From: Myxococcales bacterium
Lineage (GTDB): Bacteria; Myxococcota_A; Polyangia; Polyangiales; Ga0077539
DNA length: 64,000 bases
Assembly (NCBI GenBank): GCA_013298625.1
Contig: JAAFIF010000021.1
Coordinates: 1-64,000 of the forward strand
Direction: 5' to 3'
The translations under genes were made by a program, and so were the position numbers. Under the pieces are notes generated by a model, which saw only the letters and a program-made list of their open reading frames with translations, was not told the origin of the DNA and ran no database searches. Shown one piece after another: positions 27,253 through 36,155 of the stretch (positions are counted from its first letter, which is position 1; each line of letters starts with the position of its first letter).

Positions 27253-28716
27253 ATGCGTATGCGGAAATTCCCCAGATTGCATCTCGGTCCCGATTCGCTT
27301 GTTCGCTCTGTCTCGTTGCTGGGTCTCGCGCTGGCCGCGTGCGGAACGCCCGTTGTGAGCCCGAGCGACGACGCTGCCGCGGACACGACCACGTCGCGTC
27401 CCGACATCGTCTCGCAGCCCGACGTGGTCTCGCAGCCCGACGTGGTCTCGCAGCCCGACGTGGTTTCGCAGCCCGACGTGATCTCGCAGCCCGATGTGGT
27501 CTCGCAGCCCGACGTCGTCGAAGTGATGGACGCTGCGCCGGACGCGCTGCCCGACGCGACGATGGACGCGCAGCCCGACGCGTTGCCCGACGCGCTTCCG
27601 GACTCTCGGCCCGATGCGCTTCCAGACTCTCGGCCCGACGCGTTGCCGGACGCATTGCCCGACGCGCTTCCGGATTCGCGCCCCGATTCGACGCCGGACG
27701 CGACGCCGGATTCGAGCCCGGATGCGACCGCAGACGCGGGCGTCATCGTTGGCCCGAACGCCTGCGGATTCAGCATCGGAACGCCTCGCATGGCCGGCGG
27801 CGTCGCGCAGTCGTGCACCGCCAACGAGGTCGCTGTCGGCGTCGCGATCTCCGTCGAGGGACGCGGCGTTCCCAACGCGATCAACCTGGCGTGCGCGACG
27901 GTCGACGCGATGGGCGCTCCGATGGGCGCGGTTCGTTGGACCGGCGGCGCTCCTGGCGCTGCATTTCAGCAGCGATTGTGCGCCGCGGGCAGCGTGCTCA
28001 CGGGCTTCACGGGCGCGTCGGGTGACATCGTCGACCGGATCTCTGCGTCGTGCCGACCCGCTCGTTGGGATCGCAGCGCGATGCGCGTCTCGCTCGCATC
28101 GGTCGGCGCCGCGAGCGGCACGGCCTATGACCGCGAGTGCCTGCCCGGCGGCGCGATCTCGTCGCTCACCCCGCAGATCGCCGACTATTTCGGCGCGGCT
28201 GTGATCCATCAGCTCATCGCGACGTGCCGCACGGACAGCTACACGCGCACGGGTGTCACCATCGGCGGCGTGGGCGGGAGCTCACCCACGCCGTTCACGG
28301 TCTCGTGCCCCGCGGGGCAATACGCGGTGGGCGTGCAGGCGACCGCGGACGGTCGAGGGTTCGCCAACCGCGCGGGGCTCGTGTGCGCGCCGTACAGCGC
28401 GGGCGTGTTCGGCGCGACGAGCACGACGATCGCCGGAGCGCCCACGGCGCAGTGCCCCGTCGGCTCGATGGCGGTCGGTCTCTATGCGCGGCCCGGGGAA
28501 ATCACGGACCGAATCGGCGCGGTGTGCCAGCCTGTCGCGGGCGGCGCGTCGACGGACAGCGCTGCTGTGCCCAGCGCCGGAATGCTCGGTCGCCAAGAGA
28601 GCCCGTGCCCTGCGGGCTACGCAGTGGTGGGCATCACTGGATCGACGGTGACCTACTTCGGCGCGTCCGTGCTCGGTCGGATCGAAGCCGTGTGCGGCCC
28701 GCTGCGCTGCATGTGA
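27253..28716 (+). CDS. Lipoprotein with PDVVSQ repeats and a six-unit Cys-framed domain
   Basis: 487 residues. Lipidated Cys30 (GLALAAC). A linker (about 50-165) has about six tandem PDVVSQ units and then PDALPDSR-like repeats. The globular part (170-487) has six similar units, each running from Cys through xGxxxVG to a final Cys, for example SCPAGQYAVGVQATADGRG ending in LVCAPY. Units 1-3 resemble 4-6 in order (GRG..N, DIVDRI/EITDRI, YFGAAV/YFGASV), so a three-unit block was duplicated. Jacalin-like or beta-prism lectins show similar motifs, but this is only a guess. ATG 27253. Confidence 0.8.
   Translation: MRMRKFPRLHLGPDSLVRSVSLLGLALAACGTPVVSPSDDAAADTTTSRPDIVSQPDVVSQPDVVSQPDVVSQPDVISQPDVVSQPDVVEVMDAAPDALPDATMDAQPDALPDALPDSRPDALPDSRPDALPDALPDALPDSRPDSTPDATPDSSPDATADAGVIVGPNACGFSIGTPRMAGGVAQSCTANEVAVGVAISVEGRGVPNAINLACATVDAMGAPMGAVRWTGGAPGAAFQQRLCAAGSVLTGFTGASGDIVDRISASCRPARWDRSAMRVSLASVGAASGTAYDRECLPGGAISSLTPQIADYFGAAVIHQLIATCRTDSYTRTGVTIGGVGGSSPTPFTVSCPAGQYAVGVQATADGRGFANRAGLVCAPYSAGVFGATSTTIAGAPTAQCPVGSMAVGLYARPGEITDRIGAVCQPVAGGASTDSAAVPSAGMLGRQESPCPAGYAVVGITGSTVTYFGASVLGRIEAVCGPLRCM
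27400..27517 (+). repeat. 18-bp tandem coding repeat (PDVVSQ units)
   Basis: About six and a half copies of an 18-bp unit with consensus CCCGACGTGGTCTCGCAG run in frame. Most copies differ by only one or two bases (ATC, GTGATC, TTTCG variants), so the array is young or kept uniform. It encodes the linker next to the lipid anchor and could vary in length between strains. Confidence 0.85.
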
Positions 28717-28756
28717 TCGACAGCGCGCGCGAGGGCGGTGTACGTCCTGAGCTCTC

Positions 28757-29926
28757 ATGACGATCCGTCCCGTGCGTGAAGACGAGCTCGACGCCGCTGC
28801 GCGCTCGGCGAGCGTGGCCTTCGTGGTCCCGGTCGAAGACTGCCTCAAGTGGTTCGCCACGAGCGGCGTCGAGCACCTGCGCGCGCTCGACGAAGGCGGG
28901 GTCGCGACGGCGTTTCTGCTCTATGTGCCGATGGGGCAGTTTGTGCTCGGCGGCTCGTTGCCGATGATGGGCGTCGCGGGGGTGACCGTCCCTCCCGAGC
29001 TGCGAGGCAGAGGGCGCGGGCGCGCGCTGATGGAGGACGCGATCCGCGCGATGTACGCGGACGGGTTCGTCCTCTCGTCGCTGTACCCCTCGACGCAGAC
29101 GCTGTACCGAGCGGTGGGCTACGAGCAGTGCGGGGCGATGTTCGAGCACCGCGTGCCGCGCGCGGAGTTCATCGGCTTGCGCGCCGGGTCGTTCGACGTG
29201 CGGGTGGTGCCCGCTGAAGATCCTTCGGTGCGCGCCCTGTACCGGGAATTTGCCTCGCGAAACAACGGCTACCTCGACCGCGGCCCCTACGTGTGGAACC
29301 GCGTCGCGCAGCACCGCGGCGACAAGTTCGAGTGCCTCGGCTGCTACCGCGAAGACGGCACGCTCGCGGCGTACGCTTCGCTCGCGCAGGTGCGCGACGG
29401 CGGCGAGGTGCTCTTGAAGGTTCGAGACTTCGCGTACGCCGACGGGGCTGGAGCGCGCGCGGTGCTCACGTTGATCGATCGCTTCACCACCGTCAGCGAA
29501 GCGGCGCTGTTGTACGGCGGCCCAGTGCTTCCGATCCTGTCGCTGTTGCCGCAAGAGAAGTTCGAGACGCGGCGCGTGGAGTACACCATGAGCAGGGTCG
29601 TCAACGTCGAGCGCGCGCTGGCCGAGCGAAGGTACCCCGCGGGCCTTCGCGCGAGCTTCGCCCTCTCGGTCCACGACTCGCTCATCGCAGCGAACAACGG
29701 GACGTTTGCGCTCGAGATCGACGACGGCCGCGCGCTGGTACGTCGCGTCGCGCACGCCGAGGCGTCGGCGACGATGGACGTGCGCTCGCTCGCGCCGCTG
29801 TTCATGGGGTGGTCGTCGGCGACGACGCTGCTGAGCGTGGGTGCGATCGGCGCAGACGGCGGAGCGCTCGGGGCGATCGACGCGGCGTTTGCCGCGGGGC
29901 CATCGTCCCTGTGCGACTACTTCTGA
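28757..29926 (+). CDS. Eis-like GNAT N-acetyltransferase
   Basis: A 389-residue protein with the layout of the Eis family: an N-terminal GNAT domain with acetyl-CoA loop in VTVPPELRGRGRGRALM (about residues 76-92) and FVLSSLYPSTQTLYRAVGYE. A second degenerate GNAT domain and a C-terminal sterol-carrier-like domain (about 290-389) follow. The C-terminal Phe carboxylate (YF end), used as a base in Eis, is conserved in form. Eis enzymes acetylate amines, including lysine and aminoglycosides. The substrate is unknown. Confidence 0.82.
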   Translation: MTIRPVREDELDAAARSASVAFVVPVEDCLKWFATSGVEHLRALDEGGVATAFLLYVPMGQFVLGGSLPMMGVAGVTVPPELRGRGRGRALMEDAIRAMYADGFVLSSLYPSTQTLYRAVGYEQCGAMFEHRVPRAEFIGLRAGSFDVRVVPAEDPSVRALYREFASRNNGYLDRGPYVWNRVAQHRGDKFECLGCYREDGTLAAYASLAQVRDGGEVLLKVRDFAYADGAGARAVLTLIDRFTTVSEAALLYGGPVLPILSLLPQEKFETRRVEYTMSRVVNVERALAERRYPAGLRASFALSVHDSLIAANNGTFALEIDDGRALVRRVAHAEASATMDVRSLAPLFMGWSSATTLLSVGAIGADGGALGAIDAAFAAGPSSLCDYF

Positions 29927-29990
29927 TAGAGAAATTGCAGCAAATGCGCGCTCGCTGGGGGCGGTGCGGTACGACTCGGCCCTGGCGCTC

Positions 29991-30704
29991 ATGCACGCGA
30001 CGCTCACGCTCACAGCCACGAAGGACCCGCGGACGTTTCTCGACGAAGAGGGCAGGGCTCACTCGCCGCCGCCGGGGTGGGTCTGTGTTGCCCCTGGGGA
30101 TCCTGGGCTCACACGCAGGGTGAAGGCCGCCGGGCCGTCGTGGACGGTGCTCGAAAAGGTGGGCCGCAAGATGTTCTCGCACGGCGTGTGGGCGCCGGCG
30201 GCCAACGTGAGCGCCGCGCGCGCCGCGCTCGAAGAAGAGCGCGCGGACCCGGCGTACGCGCGCAGGCTCGCCGCGGACGCCAAGCGGCGCGCCGAGGAGC
30301 AAGCGCGGTACGTCCAAGAGTTTCGCGCGGCCGTTCTGCGGTTTTTGCGCTTCTCGACCCGGTACGGCGCGTACGCGCGGGCGCTCGCAGACGCGGTCTC
30401 GGAGCACGCGACGCCCGTCGGCAGCGGAACCGTGGCGCGCACGAAGATGATCCCGCTCCCGCGGCGCGCCGAGGCGGCGGTGATCGCGTGGATGCGCCAC
30501 CAAACGACGGCGTACGACGACATGGACATCGCGCGGGTGAAGGGCGAGCGGCGACGGGTGCGCGCCTCGCTCGCGGAGGTGTCTCGGGCCGTGCTGGATT
30601 TGCACCGCGGCGACGAGGTGCACGCGCCGATGGCGTGCCCGCTGTGCGCGGCGATCGTGCGGATCCACCGAGAGACGGACGAGGGCGAAGAAGACGACGA
30701 GTGA
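29991..30704 (+). CDS. DUF2293 domain protein
   Basis: 237 residues. The C-terminal part (about 150-215) holds the DUF2293 signature: AAVIAWMRHQTTAYDDM followed by a basic helical stretch and RAVLDLHR. The N-terminal half has a short Trp/Pro segment (PPPGWVCVAPGDPGLTRRVK) and a long charged helix, possibly a coiled coil (about 75-115). A Cys pair (CPLC) and an acidic tail are at the end. The family function is unknown. Start ATG 29991, 64 nt after the acetyltransferase gene on the same strand. Confidence 0.78.
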   Translation: MHATLTLTATKDPRTFLDEEGRAHSPPPGWVCVAPGDPGLTRRVKAAGPSWTVLEKVGRKMFSHGVWAPAANVSAARAALEEERADPAYARRLAADAKRRAEEQARYVQEFRAAVLRFLRFSTRYGAYARALADAVSEHATPVGSGTVARTKMIPLPRRAEAAVIAWMRHQTTAYDDMDIARVKGERRRVRASLAEVSRAVLDLHRGDEVHAPMACPLCAAIVRIHRETDEGEEDDE

Positions 30705-30805
30705 TTCGTCAGAAAAATCGCCGCGATTGAACGCTCGCCTGGGATCGAGGGGCGATACCATCGGCGCGCGCGGCGCGGTGTGCGTCGCGCGGAGACGGAG
30801 CGGAG

Positions 30806-31633
30806 ATGGACACGGGAATCGGCGTTTTCGAGATCCTGATGATCGTGGTGAGCATCGTCGCGGGCGTCGGGCTCCCGGCGTTTCTCGTGTGGAAGCTGGT
30901 GCTGCCGATCTTCAAGGCCAGCGCGCAGAAGCAGACGCTCTTGCAGACGGGCGTGCCTGCGACGGTGACCATTCTGGCGATGCAGGACACAGGGACGAGG
31001 ATCAACGACAACCCGATGCTGGCGTTGACGGTCAACGTGGAGGTGCAGGGGCGGCCGGTCTACCAGGTGATGGTGCAAGAGATCGTTCCCCTGATCGGCC
31101 TGGGGATGATCCAGCCGGGCAAGCAGTTCGCCGCGCGCGTGGATCCGGCCAACGCTCAAAGCGTGGCCATCGATTGGTCCGGCCAGAGCGCGCCGCCGCG
31201 GGTCGAGCAGGGCGGCGTCGCGCGGCTGCTCGCGACGGGGATCGCGGGCAACGCGCAGATCGTCTCGTACGAGCCGATGCCGATGCCGCCGGTCGAAGGC
31301 GACGCGATCATGAAGTTCTCGGTGCAAGTGCAAGTGCCCGACGGGCGGCCGGTGTACAGCGCGACGTTCGCGCAGCGCGTTCCGCCGGTGGTGATCAATC
31401 GATTTGCGCCGGGGACGGTGGTCCCGTGCAAGGTGGACCCGCGCGACCCGAGCCAGCTCGTGCTCGATTTCTGGGGCTGGGCTGGGGTGCCTGCGCCGCA
31501 GCCGCCAGCGCTCAACGCGCCGATGCAGCCCACGGCCTTTGGCGCGCAAGCGGGCGCGCCGCAGATGCCAGTGCACATGCCCGAAACGAGCGCCGGCGGA
31601 GCGCCCGGCGGCGGCGGCTGGCCCCAGCGGTGA
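30806..31633 (+). CDS. Membrane-anchored protein with duplicated domain
   Basis: A 275-residue protein. One N-terminal membrane helix (about 7-33, VFEILMIVVSIVAGVGLPAFLVW) precedes two copies of an 80-residue beta domain (47-124 and 143-222). Both contain a G(V/I)x..A.(V/Q)I strand, a short acidic loop, a GRPVY strand and PG..(F/V)..(R/K)VDP near the end. A Pro/Ala/Gln-rich tail follows. No family recognised. The RBS GGAG is 7 nt before ATG 30806. The next gene is convergent, 3 nt away. Confidence 0.72.
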   Translation: MDTGIGVFEILMIVVSIVAGVGLPAFLVWKLVLPIFKASAQKQTLLQTGVPATVTILAMQDTGTRINDNPMLALTVNVEVQGRPVYQVMVQEIVPLIGLGMIQPGKQFAARVDPANAQSVAIDWSGQSAPPRVEQGGVARLLATGIAGNAQIVSYEPMPMPPVEGDAIMKFSVQVQVPDGRPVYSATFAQRVPPVVINRFAPGTVVPCKVDPRDPSQLVLDFWGWAGVPAPQPPALNAPMQPTAFGAQAGAPQMPVHMPETSAGGAPGGGGWPQR

Positions 31634-31636
31634 TCG

Positions 31637-32467
31637 TCACGAGTCCGACCGTCGCCTGAGGCGCACGACGACGGGGACGTGGTCCGACTGCCCTGCGTGC
31701 ATCGCCCGCGCGTGCACGCACTCGAACGCGCTGGATTGATACAACACGTGGTCGAAGCGCTGCCGCAGCGTGATCGGCCCGAGCGGCCAGCGCCAGGTCG
31801 TGTCCCTCGGGGCGAACTCGCGCAGCGCCGAGCGCATTCCACGCGCGAGCATCGAGCGCACCGCGGCGCCTTCCTCGGACTCGTTGAAGTCTCCAGCGAC
31901 GAGGGTGGGCGCGTCGTTCGTGAGCGTTCGGGCGTGCGCGGTGAGCTCTCGCAGCCGCAGCGGCCCCGTCGTGAATCGCCCTCTGAGAAAGCTCCCGTCG
32001 TCGGTCACCTGCGGTCGAAGGTGCACGTTGAGCATCTGAACGGGGCCTCTCGGGCTGTGCACCACCACGCGCCACGCGAAGAAGAACCCGCCGTCGCTCG
32101 GCGAGCGGTCGGTGACCTCGAACGGGAATCGCGAGAGCACCGCGAGCCCGCCGGCGGGCATGCGCTCGGGGTGGCCGAAGCGCATGTGCGGGTACGAGCT
32201 GTAAAATCTCTGGCGGATCGCGATCTCCCACGGCTCGTTGGTCTCTTGCAAGAGCAACACGTCGGCGTCGGTCGCGCCCATCGCGTCGAGCGTCGAGGCG
32301 TCACCGGCGACGCCGAAGTTGACGTTGTACGTCGCGACGGTGAGGTCCGTCGGTCCGTCGAGCGGCGCCCGCGTACGCGTGGACGAGAGGGCTCCCACTT
32401 CGTTGGCGGCGCCCAACGAGAGGGCCGCGAGCGTCGAGAGGGCGAGGGCGAGGGCGGATGGCTTCAT
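31637..32467 (-). CDS. Secreted endonuclease/exonuclease/phosphatase-family protein
   Basis: 276 residues with an N-terminal signal peptide (LALALSTLAALSLGAANE). It has all usual EEP catalytic marks: YNVNF (Asn48), QETNEPW (Glu75), NVHLRP, GDFNESEEG (Asp193, Asn195) and SDHVPV near the C-terminus. Relatives cleave phosphodiester bonds in nucleic acids or phospholipids, or remove phosphates; export suggests an extracellular or periplasmic DNase or sphingomyelinase-like role. ATG at 32465-32467. It lies downstream of, and on the same strand as, the two-component genes, 74 nt away. Confidence 0.85.
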   Translation of the reverse strand: MKPSALALALSTLAALSLGAANEVGALSSTRTRAPLDGPTDLTVATYNVNFGVAGDASTLDAMGATDADVLLLQETNEPWEIAIRQRFYSSYPHMRFGHPERMPAGGLAVLSRFPFEVTDRSPSDGGFFFAWRVVVHSPRGPVQMLNVHLRPQVTDDGSFLRGRFTTGPLRLRELTAHARTLTNDAPTLVAGDFNESEEGAAVRSMLARGMRSALREFAPRDTTWRWPLGPITLRQRFDHVLYQSSAFECVHARAMHAGQSDHVPVVVRLRRRSDS

Positions 32468-32541
32468 GGCCGACAGGTTTGCGGTCCGCGTTCGAATCTC
32501 GCTCGAAACGCCGGTGAAACGTCGGTGGATCCCGTGTGAAT

Positions 32542-33927
32542 CTACGATGAACTCGGGATGCGAAGCACCAGCGTCGCGCCTCCGCTGGGGGGCGACTTGG
32601 CGCGCGCGTCGCCGCCGTGCGCTTCGAAGACCGCGCGGGCGAGGGCGAGGCCGACGCCCGTTCCGCCGAGCTCGCGTCGGGTCGAGAAGAAGCGCTCGAA
32701 GACCTGGTCGAGCTGCGCCTCGGGGATGCCCGGACCGTCGTCGGACACGCGCACGACCGCGCGGTGATCTTCGCGCGATATGCTCACTTCGACCTGTGTT
32801 TTTGCAAACGAACGCGCGTTGTCGATCACGCACACGAGCGCGCGAGAGAGCGCGTCCGGCGCGACGCTCACGGCCTCGTCCTCGCCGCAGACCGACAGCG
32901 AGACGCCCTCGCCAAACGCGACCGTCGCGCACGCGCCGTCGATCAACGCCCGCAGCGAGCGGCGCTCACGCGGCTCGTGCTCGAGGCCCGCTTCTGCCCG
33001 AGAGAGCTCGAGCAGCATCGCGACGGTGCGGTCGATGCGCTCGACCGCGGCGAGGGCCGTGTGCGAGAGGGGCGCCGCAGCGGTGTCATCGAGGGCTTCG
33101 ACCGCGAGGCGAATCGCGGCCAGGGGGCTCTTGATCTCGTGAACGAGGTCCGAGGCGAGCCGCTCTTTCTCTCGGCGCTCGAGCTCGAGCGCGGCGAGCA
33201 CCTGGTTGTGCGCCGCGATCACCTCGGCCACCTCGGGAGGCGCGCTCATCGCGATGGGCGTCGTGGCGGTCTTCGCGCTGCGTGCGCGATCGCGGAGGGC
33301 GTCTCGCAGGGCGTCGAGCGGTCCGACGATGCGCCGCACGAGCCACGCTGCGAGCGCGAGCCCCGAGAGCACGACGAAGCCCGTCAGCGCAAAGAGCGGT
33401 CGCCTTGTCGCTGCCAGCCGTTGGGCCGCGCCGGTGGCGGTCTTCTGCGCGTGCACGACGCGTCGGTCCCGCGTTTGGACGGCGGACTCGCAGACGAGCA
33501 GCGCCCCTCGCTCGCGGCGGTGGCAGCTGGTGCTCGGGCCGTGGGCCGACGCTCGGACGACGGCGCGCGCGGCGAGCGGCTCGCGCTCGGCGGGGTCGGG
33601 GTCCGCACGCTCTCCGAGGGTGATGGACGCGACGGCTCCGTAGGTCGCGACGCGCGGGTCGTTGTCGACATCGGCCAGGGATTCTCCCGACAGAGCGAGC
33701 GCTCGCGTGCGCGTGTCGAACCGGGCGCTGCTCGCGCGGGCGGCGCTGATCGGGTCGAGCCCTCGGTCCATCTCGCTCGCTGCGAAGGCCGCGGCCTCGC
33801 GCACCGCGCGCGCGGTGCGGCCCTCGCGCTCTTCGGTGAGGGCGCCGAGCAGCGCGACGAGCGGAGCGGGCAGCACGGCGACGATCACCACGGTGACGAC
33901 GACGAGCGCGCGCAGCGAGCGTCGCAT
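32542..33927 (-). CDS. Membrane sensor histidine kinase
   Basis: 461 residues. A first membrane helix (about 8-30), an extracytoplasmic region of about 145 residues with one Cys pair, a second helix (about 178-198) and HAMP-like linker are followed by the phosphoacceptor helix with His263 in LVHEIKSPL. The ATPase then shows Asn370 (VIDNARSF), DDGPGIP and GGTGVGLAL. It should phosphorylate the OmpR-type regulator encoded 3 nt upstream in the same transcript. The sensed signal is unknown. Confidence 0.92.
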   Translation of the reverse strand: MRRSLRALVVVTVVIVAVLPAPLVALLGALTEEREGRTARAVREAAAFAASEMDRGLDPISAARASSARFDTRTRALALSGESLADVDNDPRVATYGAVASITLGERADPDPAEREPLAARAVVRASAHGPSTSCHRRERGALLVCESAVQTRDRRVVHAQKTATGAAQRLAATRRPLFALTGFVVLSGLALAAWLVRRIVGPLDALRDALRDRARSAKTATTPIAMSAPPEVAEVIAAHNQVLAALELERREKERLASDLVHEIKSPLAAIRLAVEALDDTAAAPLSHTALAAVERIDRTVAMLLELSRAEAGLEHEPRERRSLRALIDGACATVAFGEGVSLSVCGEDEAVSVAPDALSRALVCVIDNARSFAKTQVEVSISREDHRAVVRVSDDGPGIPEAQLDQVFERFFSTRRELGGTGVGLALARAVFEAHGGDARAKSPPSGGATLVLRIPSSS

Positions 33928-33930
33928 CGC

Positions 33931-34629
33931 TCAGCCCCCTTCGCGGTATCGGTATCCCGCGCCGACGACGGTCTCGATCGGGTTGCTCGCAGGGCGCGCG
34001 GCGTCGAGCTTCTTGCGCAAGCGAGCGACGTAGGTGTCGACGATGCGGGGGGCGACGAACGAGCGGTCTTCGCGGCCGAGCTCGAGGAGCTTCTCTCGGC
34101 TGAGCACGCGACCTGCGCGCGTGGCGAGGGCCTCGATGATGCGCAGCTCCGTGACGGTGCAGTCGATCAACGCGCCGTGCCAGCGGACCGTGAGCCGCGC
34201 GCGGTCGATCACGAGCGGCCCGAGCGCGAAGCGGTCATCGCTCGGGTCGGGCTCGGCGGGGCTGGCTCTGCGAAGGAGGCCCGCGAGCCGCGCGCGCAGG
34301 ACGCGAAGCGAGAAGGGCTTGGTGACGTAGTCGTCAGCGCCGAGCTCGAGGCCGAGGGCCTCGTCGATGTCCGAGTCGCGGCTGGTGAGCAGGACGATCG
34401 GCGTGAAGATTTGCAGCTCGCGCAGGCGACGACAGAGGGTGAACCCGTCGGTTCCGGGCAGGTTGACGTCGGAGATGATGGCGTCGAAGCGCGTCCGCTG
34501 CGCGAGCGACAGCGCGGAGAGCCCGTCGCTCTCGCGCTCGACGGCGTAGCCCGACGCTTCGAGCGCGGTCGAGAGCGCGACGAGCGTGCTCGGGTCGTCT
34601 TCGACGACGAGGATGCGTGGCGGTGCCAT
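33931..34629 (-). CDS. OmpR/PhoB-family response regulator
   Basis: 232 residues. The receiver domain (1-120) has acidic Glu10, Asp11 and Asp12 (VVEDD), phosphoacceptor Asp54 (ISDVNLPG), the switch LLTSRDSD and Lys104 (YVTKPFS). The C-terminal winged helix (about 135-232) carries VTELRIIEALATRAGRVLSREKLL and RLRKKLD, as in OmpR/PhoB proteins. It is the first gene of the pair with the kinase (gap 3 nt). Confidence 0.94.
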   Translation of the reverse strand: MAPPRILVVEDDPSTLVALSTALEASGYAVERESDGLSALSLAQRTRFDAIISDVNLPGTDGFTLCRRLRELQIFTPIVLLTSRDSDIDEALGLELGADDYVTKPFSLRVLRARLAGLLRRASPAEPDPSDDRFALGPLVIDRARLTVRWHGALIDCTVTELRIIEALATRAGRVLSREKLLELGREDRSFVAPRIVDTYVARLRKKLDAARPASNPIETVVGAGYRYREGG

Positions 34630-34672
34630 AGAAGAGCGCGCGGCGAATGTACCGCTGTTTGCAGGGGATCGC

Positions 34673-35143
34673 TCAGCGCGGTCGCAGGGTGACGTCGAAC
34701 AGCCAGCGCCCGCTGAAGCGCGAGGCGTGCGGCGGGTCGCCGGGCGCGAGTGGATACTGCGCGTAGAACGTCCCCGAGGCGCAGACCGTGGAGGCCTGCT
34801 GCGCGCTCGCGTCGCGCGCGGCGTCGTCTTCGGCGCCGGGCCAGGGCGTGCGCAAAAAGAGCCCGATCCGCGGCTCGTTGTCGAAGCGAAGGCCCCAGAG
34901 CACCAACGTGCCCCGCGCGCCGCGGGGACCGACGCTCATGCTGTCGAGCTGGCCGCACGCGGTGATCGCGCGACCGTCGTCCGCGGGAAGGTCTTCGCTG
35001 CGCTCGATCGCGACCCGCGCTCGCTGCGATGCGTCGGGCTGCGCTGTGGTGGTCGCGTGCAGTTGTGGGGGCGCGGGGCGGGCCGCGGGTGTGCGGCAGC
35101 CGACGAGCGACAACGACACGAGCAGCGCGCGAGACAACGACAT
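34673..35143 (-). CDS. Putative small lipoprotein
   Basis: 156 residues. The signal peptide ends at SLSLVGC (Cys16), followed by a short Pro/Ala/Thr linker and a compact domain with two further Cys (ITACGQL, TVCASGTF), probably disulfide-bonded. No family recognised. ATG at 35141-35143; a longer frame upstream would hide the signal peptide. It is on the same strand as the two-component genes, 43 nt before the regulator start codon in the downstream direction, so they may share a transcript. Confidence 0.72.
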   Translation of the reverse strand: MSLSRALLVSLSLVGCRTPAARPAPPQLHATTTAQPDASQRARVAIERSEDLPADDGRAITACGQLDSMSVGPRGARGTLVLWGLRFDNEPRIGLFLRTPWPGAEDDAARDASAQQASTVCASGTFYAQYPLAPGDPPHASRFSGRWLFDVTLRPR

Positions 35144-35442
35144 CGCGCTCGATGATAGCGACGCGGCGTTGCCGCAGCGCGGCGTCGAGAGGAGCGCGTG
35201 AGGCTCTCGCAACGGGCTCGAGATGTTGGTAGAAACTCCGTCGGCAGGAGGCGCGCGACGAGCTCAGCTTTCAGTCCGCGGTGCAACGCCGCGGCCGACG
35301 ATCGACCAGCATTCAAATACGCTACGGCAGACCACTCCCTAGCGGGTTCTCGTGGTCTGCCGTGGCTGTCGAGCAAGTGGCTGCGCGCGCTCTCCTGCAG
35401 ATCATTCAACGAAGCACACGGTACGGAGACCGAGTCGAACCC
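35144..35442. other. Intergenic region, divergent promoters
   Basis: 299 nt between the divergent small lipoprotein and GST genes. The only clear structure is the 12-bp inverted repeat at 35324-35363. I see no small gene with a good start and no tRNA. Confidence 0.5.
35324..35363. promoter_or_regulatory. Perfect 12-bp inverted repeat upstream of GST gene
   Basis: ACGGCAGACCAC (35324-35335) and GTGGTCTGCCGT (35352-35363) are perfect inverted copies separated by 16 nt, 80 nt before the GST start codon. No T-tract follows, so an operator or leader hairpin is more likely than a terminator. Confidence 0.5.
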
Positions 35443-36063
35443 ATGAAGCTGTACGGACATCCCGCGAGCACCTGCACCCGCAAGGTCCTCTGCACGCTCG
35501 CCGAGAAGGGCGAAGCGCACGAGTTCATCATCGTCGACATCACCAAGGGAGAGCAGAAGTCCCCCGAGCACCTCGCGCGTCAGCCCTTCGGCGTGGTTCC
35601 TGCGATCGACGACGACGGCTTCGCTCTGTACGAGTCGCGCGCGATCATTCGCTACCTCGACGCGACCCGCGGCGGAGCGGCGCTCACGCCGTCGTCGGTG
35701 AAGGCGCGCGCGCAAATGGACCAGTGGCTGAGCGTCGAGCAGTCGTACTTCAGCCCCGCGGCGATGAAGGCCGTCCTCGAGATTTGGTACTCGTCCATGA
35801 GCGGACGCGAGCCGGACAAGAGCGTGATCCAAGCGGGGCTCGATGGCACCAAGCGCTCGCTCGACGTGCTCGACGCGGCGCTGAAGGGCAGCGAGTATCT
35901 CGTGGGGACCTTCTCTCTGGCTGACATCGCGTTCGCGCCGTACCTGCAGTACCTGCAGGACATGGGCATCGACGCAAACGTCAAAGAGCGCGCGAACGTC
36001 GCCGCGTGGTGGACGCGTGTCTCGTCGCGTCCGAGCTGGCAAAAGGCCATCGGCAAGCACTGA
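35443..36063 (+). CDS. Glutathione S-transferase, phi-like
   Basis: 206 residues. The N-terminal thioredoxin-like domain (MKLYGHPASTCTRKVLCTL, QPFGVVPAIDDDGFALYESRAI) has the Ser/Cys active-site region ASTCTRK typical of phi-class enzymes. The helical C-terminal domain has GTFSLADIAFAPYLQYL. It should conjugate glutathione to electrophiles or reduce peroxides. The ATG at 35443 was chosen because residues upstream of it do not fit the GST fold. It is unlike the YibF-type GST at 15488, so the two are not recent duplicates. Confidence 0.88.
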   Translation: MKLYGHPASTCTRKVLCTLAEKGEAHEFIIVDITKGEQKSPEHLARQPFGVVPAIDDDGFALYESRAIIRYLDATRGGAALTPSSVKARAQMDQWLSVEQSYFSPAAMKAVLEIWYSSMSGREPDKSVIQAGLDGTKRSLDVLDAALKGSEYLVGTFSLADIAFAPYLQYLQDMGIDANVKERANVAAWWTRVSSRPSWQKAIGKH

Positions 36064-36155
36064 GTCCTTTCGCGATTCGCGGACCTCGGGCATCCGCTGA
36101 ATCGTCAAGCGCAACCCTTGCGCGCGAGATGTGTGCTGCGCGTACAATGCAGACC

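Noticed and set aside
27400-27517. CRISPR array
   Set aside because: The repeat is contiguous 18-bp coding sequence without unique spacers and no cas genes are near.
15488-36063. The two glutathione transferases as recent duplicates
   Set aside because: Their active-site regions (TSPFVRK versus ASTCTRK) and C-terminal domains differ strongly; they belong to different GST classes.
36118-36148. Promoter TTGCGC ... TACAAT just before the PSD gene, implying a leaderless transcript
   Set aside because: TACAAT is a good -10 but the spacing is 19 nt and the -35 is weak; not enough to call.
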